Shown: positions 60,546 through 64,000 of the stretch, one piece after another | Layout of the letters: the number at the start of each line of letters is the position of its first letter | Position numbering within the stretch: position 1 is the first letter of the stretch | Assembly (NCBI GenBank): GCA_910587235.1 | Contig: CAJUKD010000002.1 | Coordinates: 62,001-126,000, forward strand | Origin: an uncultured Muribaculaceae bacterium | Lineage (GTDB): Bacteria > Bacteroidota > Bacteroidia > Bacteroidales > Muribaculaceae | Reading direction: 5' to 3' | DNA length: 64,000 bases | The notes under the pieces: generated by a model | What the model was told of the DNA's origin: nothing | The model's input: only the letters and a program-made list of their open reading frames with translations | Databases searched by the model: none | Program-made: the position numbers and the translations under genes

Positions 60546-63500
60546 ATGAAAAATAATCCTTACCGATTTTTCAAGATGAAAAAGTTCTACGCGGCGTTTA
60601 CAGCGATGCTGTCGGCGTGGGCGATTTCCGCCGCAGAGCCGACTGAGCCGGCTCCGTTTCCTACAGCCGACGGGTCGACCGTGGTATCGATATTTTCCGA
60701 TGCCTACACGTCGCAATTCAAGTTCCAGACGGAGTATGCCGACTGGAACAGTGATCAGTTCGAAACCACCAAGACTGTTATCACTCCTTTTGACGATATC
60801 GCTGACGAGCACGTTCTGTTTGTCGACGGCCTGTCGACCGGCTCGACCCAGCACAACGCACAGATAGCGCTCGGAAGCTGCAACCTGAAAGGCACCGACA
60901 AACTGCACCTTGACATATACTCTCCGTCGGACAACGGCATAGGCGAATTCAGCATCTATCTGATAAGCGACTGGAGCAAAGCGGTATCGTGCGGCGTATG
61001 GTACGATTTTTCGGAGAAAAACGAATTCGACAAATGGATTTCGCTCGATATTCCGATGAGCAACTTCAGCGGGCTGAATCTTTCGAATATCAATGTGCTG
61101 CGCATAGTTCGAGGCAAGAAAGGCCCCGGCGGCACCGCCGTGTACATCGACAACATCTATGCCTACGGAAATGGCACTACTATTCCGGAACCGGGCAAAG
61201 GCGAAGCGACAATAAAAGCCAACGGCAACGCCGACCTTATGACCGACGTGCCGCTGATTCCGGCTCCCGTTCCCGTCCATGCTTCCGCCGACGTGTTCAA
61301 CTTCTTCAGCAACCACTACAATAACGGCAAATTCGATTACCGGCAAAGCGACTACGGCGATTTAAAGACCTCCAAATCGTTTGTGACCATAAGCGGTAGC
61401 GACGACGAAGTTTTCAAAATCGAAAATCTCGTCAACGGAGCAAAAGCAAACGTGTCGCTCGGCGCACCGAATCTGTCAGGCTACGACATGCTGCACCTCG
61501 ACATATTCTCACCCGGCAGCGAGATCGGCATAGGCGAGTTCGACTTCGCCCTGACCGACTGGAGCGGAAACGGCAAGGACGCCGGAATATGGCTGAATAT
61601 CACCGACACAGGTTGGCATGGACAATGGATCTCAATCGACATACCACTGTCGACATGGACCGGGAACATCAATATGGTACGCTTCCGCCGCGGCAGCAAG
61701 GGCAGTAAAGGCAGCACACTCTACGTCGATAATTTCTACGCCTATAAGAGCGGTGGCTCCACAGTCGACCCTGATCCCGATACAGGCGTAGCTCCCGACC
61801 CCACGACAGTTCCTTCGCTTGACATTGTCCCGGAAAAAGTGACATCCATTTTTTGCGAGCAATATGAAAGCGCCGGCTATCAGGCCGAACGAGGCATAAC
61901 AAGCGCCGGCAACTGGGGACAGAACAGCAGACAGAAAGAAGAATTCGTTGAAATCGTCGGCGGCAACAGCACACTCAGACTTACCGACTGGGATCTTTTC
62001 CCCTTCAAAATCCATCGCACGAGCGAACATATGGATCTTTCCGAAGCCGACTACATCCACATGGATGTATATCAGAAAGGAGCTCTCGACATCACCGGCA
62101 AAGAGGCAAGCATACAGATCTGGCTCAACGACAAAGACAACAAGGTGGCACAATGCCCACTGCTACCGACCAAACACGGCAAATGGACTTCGCTCAGTTT
62201 CGGTCTGGACTATGCCCGGGGCGTAATCGACTTAAGCCGCGTATATGTCATACGCCTCAAAGTCGGCGGATATCCGGTTCAGGACATCTACGTCGACAAC
62301 ATCGTGGCATATCGCGGCGCCGCACCCGAAAACGACATTGTAACCGAACCATACAAGGCTGAAACAGGAGCACCCATTCAGGATTCCACTTCCGGCAGCC
62401 TGCCACCGGCAGACAAAGCATATCTCGGAGTGAATCTCGCTTCGGCCTCCGGCGGAAACAATCCCGGCACTTTCGGCCACGACTATATGTACCCGCGCTT
62501 CGAGGATCTTTATTATTTCAAAGCCAAGGGTGTGCGTCTGCTTCGAATTCCATTCCGCGCAGCTCGCGTGCAGCATGAAATCGGAGGCGAACTGGATTAT
62601 GATGCCGAAAAGAGCGACATCAAGGCTCTGGCCGATGTCGTCAGAGAAGCCGAACGACTTGGCATGTGGGTACTCCTTGACATGCACGACTACTGCGAAC
62701 GCTCCATCGACGGCGTTCTTTATGAATATGGCGTCGCAGGCCGACGCCTCTGGAACAGCTCGACAAACAGCTGGGGCACATGGGAAGCGACGGACTCTCC
62801 GGTGGTGACCACCGAACATTTCGCCGATCTGTGGAAAAAAATCGCCACAGAGTTCAAAGACTACTCCAATATCTGGGGCTATGACCTTATGAACGAACCT
62901 AAAGGCATCGACATCGATGTACTTTTCAAGAACTATCAGGCAGCGATCTACGCCATACGCGAAGTCGACACCAAAGCTTCTGTCGTGATCGAAGGCAAAA
63001 ACTACGCAAGTTCCTCAGCCTGGGAAAGCGTAAGCGACAAACTCAAGGATCTCGCAGACCCGCAAGGCAAAATCGTGTATGAAGCCCACGCCTACTTCGA
63101 CCGCAGCAGTTCGGGTACATATCCCGGTACATACGATCAAGAAATAAGCAATACCGAAATATACCGCGACCGGATCGATCCGTTTGTGAACTGGTGCGAA
63201 AAGAACGGCAAAAAAGGTATGCTCGGCGAGTTCGGCGTTCCCTACACAGGCCACTCCCACGGCGATGCCCGCTACGACGAACTTATCGACAAAGTATTCG
63301 CCTACCTGAAAGAGAAACAGCTGACAGCCACATACTGGTGCGGCGGCGCAATGTACGACAGTTATATGCTCACCGTACAGCCCGCTAAAGACTATGCGAC
63401 AGAAAAGTCCACTATGAAAGTGATGGAAAAATACATCCGCGACTTCGACCAAAGTTCGTCGGGGATGCACAACTCCATGGCAAACGATAAAGTGAAATTC

Positions 63501-63698
63501 ACCTTCAACGGCGAATCCCTGGTGCTTACGTCGAAAACAGGAATCAACAATATCAAGATCTACGATCTCAACGGAAATCTGCTTCTGTCGAACAGCAATG
63601 CCCTGTCCATCGACTGCTCTGCCCTCGCTCCCGGCGTTTATATCGCCAAGGCGACTACTGACGCCATGAACGTACATACTGACAAGATCGTAAAATAA
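60546..63698 (+). CDS. Secreted glycoside hydrolase family 5 with three N-terminal beta-sandwich modules and a type IX sorting tail
   Basis: A 1050-aa exported glycanase. After the signal peptide (YAAFTAMLSAWAISAAEP) come three related modules of about 150 aa (residues about 45-205, 248-400 and 432-590), each ending in a V/L/IYxDNxxAY motif and probably carbohydrate-binding. The GH5 barrel spans about 627-968: acid/base Glu784 in LMNEPKG and nucleophile Glu895 in LGEFGVPYTG. The last 70 residues (IKIYDLNGNLLLS, APGVYIAKATTDAMNVHT, DKIVK) are a type IX (Por) sorting domain. Likely a surface or secreted beta-glucan-type hydrolase; substrate unproven. An in-frame ATG at 60576 is an alternative start. 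Confidence 0.93.
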   Translation: MKNNPYRFFKMKKFYAAFTAMLSAWAISAAEPTEPAPFPTADGSTVVSIFSDAYTSQFKFQTEYADWNSDQFETTKTVITPFDDIADEHVLFVDGLSTGSTQHNAQIALGSCNLKGTDKLHLDIYSPSDNGIGEFSIYLISDWSKAVSCGVWYDFSEKNEFDKWISLDIPMSNFSGLNLSNINVLRIVRGKKGPGGTAVYIDNIYAYGNGTTIPEPGKGEATIKANGNADLMTDVPLIPAPVPVHASADVFNFFSNHYNNGKFDYRQSDYGDLKTSKSFVTISGSDDEVFKIENLVNGAKANVSLGAPNLSGYDMLHLDIFSPGSEIGIGEFDFALTDWSGNGKDAGIWLNITDTGWHGQWISIDIPLSTWTGNINMVRFRRGSKGSKGSTLYVDNFYAYKSGGSTVDPDPDTGVAPDPTTVPSLDIVPEKVTSIFCEQYESAGYQAERGITSAGNWGQNSRQKEEFVEIVGGNSTLRLTDWDLFPFKIHRTSEHMDLSEADYIHMDVYQKGALDITGKEASIQIWLNDKDNKVAQCPLLPTKHGKWTSLSFGLDYARGVIDLSRVYVIRLKVGGYPVQDIYVDNIVAYRGAAPENDIVTEPYKAETGAPIQDSTSGSLPPADKAYLGVNLASASGGNNPGTFGHDYMYPRFEDLYYFKAKGVRLLRIPFRAARVQHEIGGELDYDAEKSDIKALADVVREAERLGMWVLLDMHDYCERSIDGVLYEYGVAGRRLWNSSTNSWGTWEATDSPVVTTEHFADLWKKIATEFKDYSNIWGYDLMNEPKGIDIDVLFKNYQAAIYAIREVDTKASVVIEGKNYASSSAWESVSDKLKDLADPQGKIVYEAHAYFDRSSSGTYPGTYDQEISNTEIYRDRIDPFVNWCEKNGKKGMLGEFGVPYTGHSHGDARYDELIDKVFAYLKEKQLTATYWCGGAMYDSYMLTVQPAKDYATEKSTMKVMEKYIRDFDQSSSGMHNSMANDKVKFTFNGESLVLTSKTGINNIKIYDLNGNLLLSNSNALSIDCSALAPGVYIAKATTDAMNVHTDKIVK

Positions 63699-63723
63699 AA
63701 ACGAATATTATACTGATCACATA

Positions 63724-63760
63724 CGGCTCGTTCCCACCGTCGGGAACGAGCCGCAGTTTT
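63724..63760 (+). terminator. Terminator of the GH5 gene
   Basis: CGGCTCGTTCCC (63724-63735) and GGGAACGAGCCG (63742-63753) form a perfect 12-bp stem with a six-base loop, followed by CAGTTTTTA. Confidence 0.85.
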
Positions 63761-63850
63761 TATACCGACACGCTTAGTTTTTGTATATCCTGTCCCCCCA
63801 AGTGGCTTTGATTTTTGTTCTGCCTATGTGGAAATCTCGCAATTTTCATC

Positions 63851-63858
63851 TAAATTTG
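63851..63858 (+). promoter_or_regulatory. -7 box of the last gene
   Basis: TAAATTTG matches TAnnTTTG and lies 10 bases before the ATG at 63868, a short but workable leader. A TGTG at 63827-63830, 20 bases upstream, is a partial -33 match. Confidence 0.5.
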
Positions 63859-63867
63859 CGGGAGTTT

Positions 63868-64000
63868 ATGAAATCGAGCTTAAGAATTGTTGCCGCACTG
63901 GTCGTTATCGCCGCACTGTCAGCGTGGCTCGCCCCTGTCGTTTCCGCCCAACAGCACAGTCACGGACAAGATAACAAGACATCGACGGCAGGCGGCGGCA
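63868..64000 (+). CDS. Exported protein (partial, truncated by window end)
   Basis: The ATG at 63868 opens MKSSLRIVAALVVIAALSAW, a signal peptide with cleavage near VVSAQQ, followed by HSHGQDNKTSTAGGG. The His/Gly/Asn-rich start of the mature part gives no family. The gene continues past the window, so no function can be named. Confidence 0.6.
   Translation, partial: MKSSLRIVAALVVIAALSAWLAPVVSAQQHSHGQDNKTSTAGGG

Overview
This is a contiguous piece of a Bacteroidales chromosome, most likely from a gut Muribaculaceae-like organism; that family assignment is inference. The evidence is: GC-rich DNA with Bacteroidetes-type promoters (TTTG at -33, TAnnTTTG at -7, no Shine-Dalgarno sequences); Bacteroidetes-restricted families (PorD/DUF4835, DUF4492 before cydAB, DUF3078, DUF4199, DUF4296 after lspA, DUF6048/DUF6452); a short-form adenylate kinase; an alanine/glutamate-rich extension on ribosomal protein S16; and a type IX secretion tail on a secreted glycanase. 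No rRNA, tRNA, CRISPR array, intact prophage or insertion sequence was seen.

Layout. 1-6421 (minus) is one tightly packed run dnaN, DnaQ-like exonuclease, coaBC, porD, recN, rlmB. 6649-9630 (plus) is DUF4492-cydA-cydB, the low-oxygen bd oxidase, closed by a 22-bp bidirectional hairpin shared with the convergent RNase E/G gene (9715-12114). 12362-14438 (minus) holds a 29-codon ribosomal-type peptide gene, HU, a HAD phosphatase and a membrane protein. 14636-17502 (plus) has mdh, a thioredoxin lipoprotein and a DbpA-like DEAD-box helicase. 17525-21695 (plus) is a three-glycosyltransferase cluster interrupted by a serine hydrolase with its own promoter. 21684-25963 (minus) reads purC, ubiE/menG, a DUF3078 outer-membrane-type protein and two small exported proteins; two near-identical tandem promoters lie before purC.

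26313-33682 (plus) carries a DUF4199 membrane protein, a polyprenyl-phosphate-type glycosyltransferase, a nitroreductase, the DUF6452 and DUF6048 envelope proteins, an SDR oxidoreductase, a QueA-family enzyme and a multi-spanning membrane protein. 33579-40890 (minus) has an orphan Lin1244/DUF4373-like gene, then S16, IleS, a DksA-like regulator, LspA, DUF4296 and a 94-aa orphan. 41305-47199 (plus) gives hpt, adk, an acyl-CoA-synthetase-like enzyme and a large M16 protease. 47506-51156 (minus) has a FadL-like porin, a Trp/Gly/Pro/Tyr-rich exported protein and a DUF308 membrane protein. 51284-58816 (plus) has mutS2, a split chromate transporter, folC, ferritin, a BrkB-family protein and RidA. 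58820-60385 (minus) pairs a redoxin-fold protein lacking its cysteines with a GldB-like lipoprotein. 60546-63698 is a three-module GH5 glycanase with a type IX sorting tail, and a truncated exported-protein gene closes the window.

Most of the window is ordinary housekeeping sequence. I did not find a clearly new defence or mobile system. The most unusual signals are the duplicated purC promoter, a dispersed 29-bp palindromic repeat, uncharacterised envelope operons, a cysteine-less redoxin beside a GldB-like lipoprotein, an unexplained GC-rich intergenic block near 34.4 kb, and a possible 21-codon hydrophobic micro-ORF upstream of hpt.
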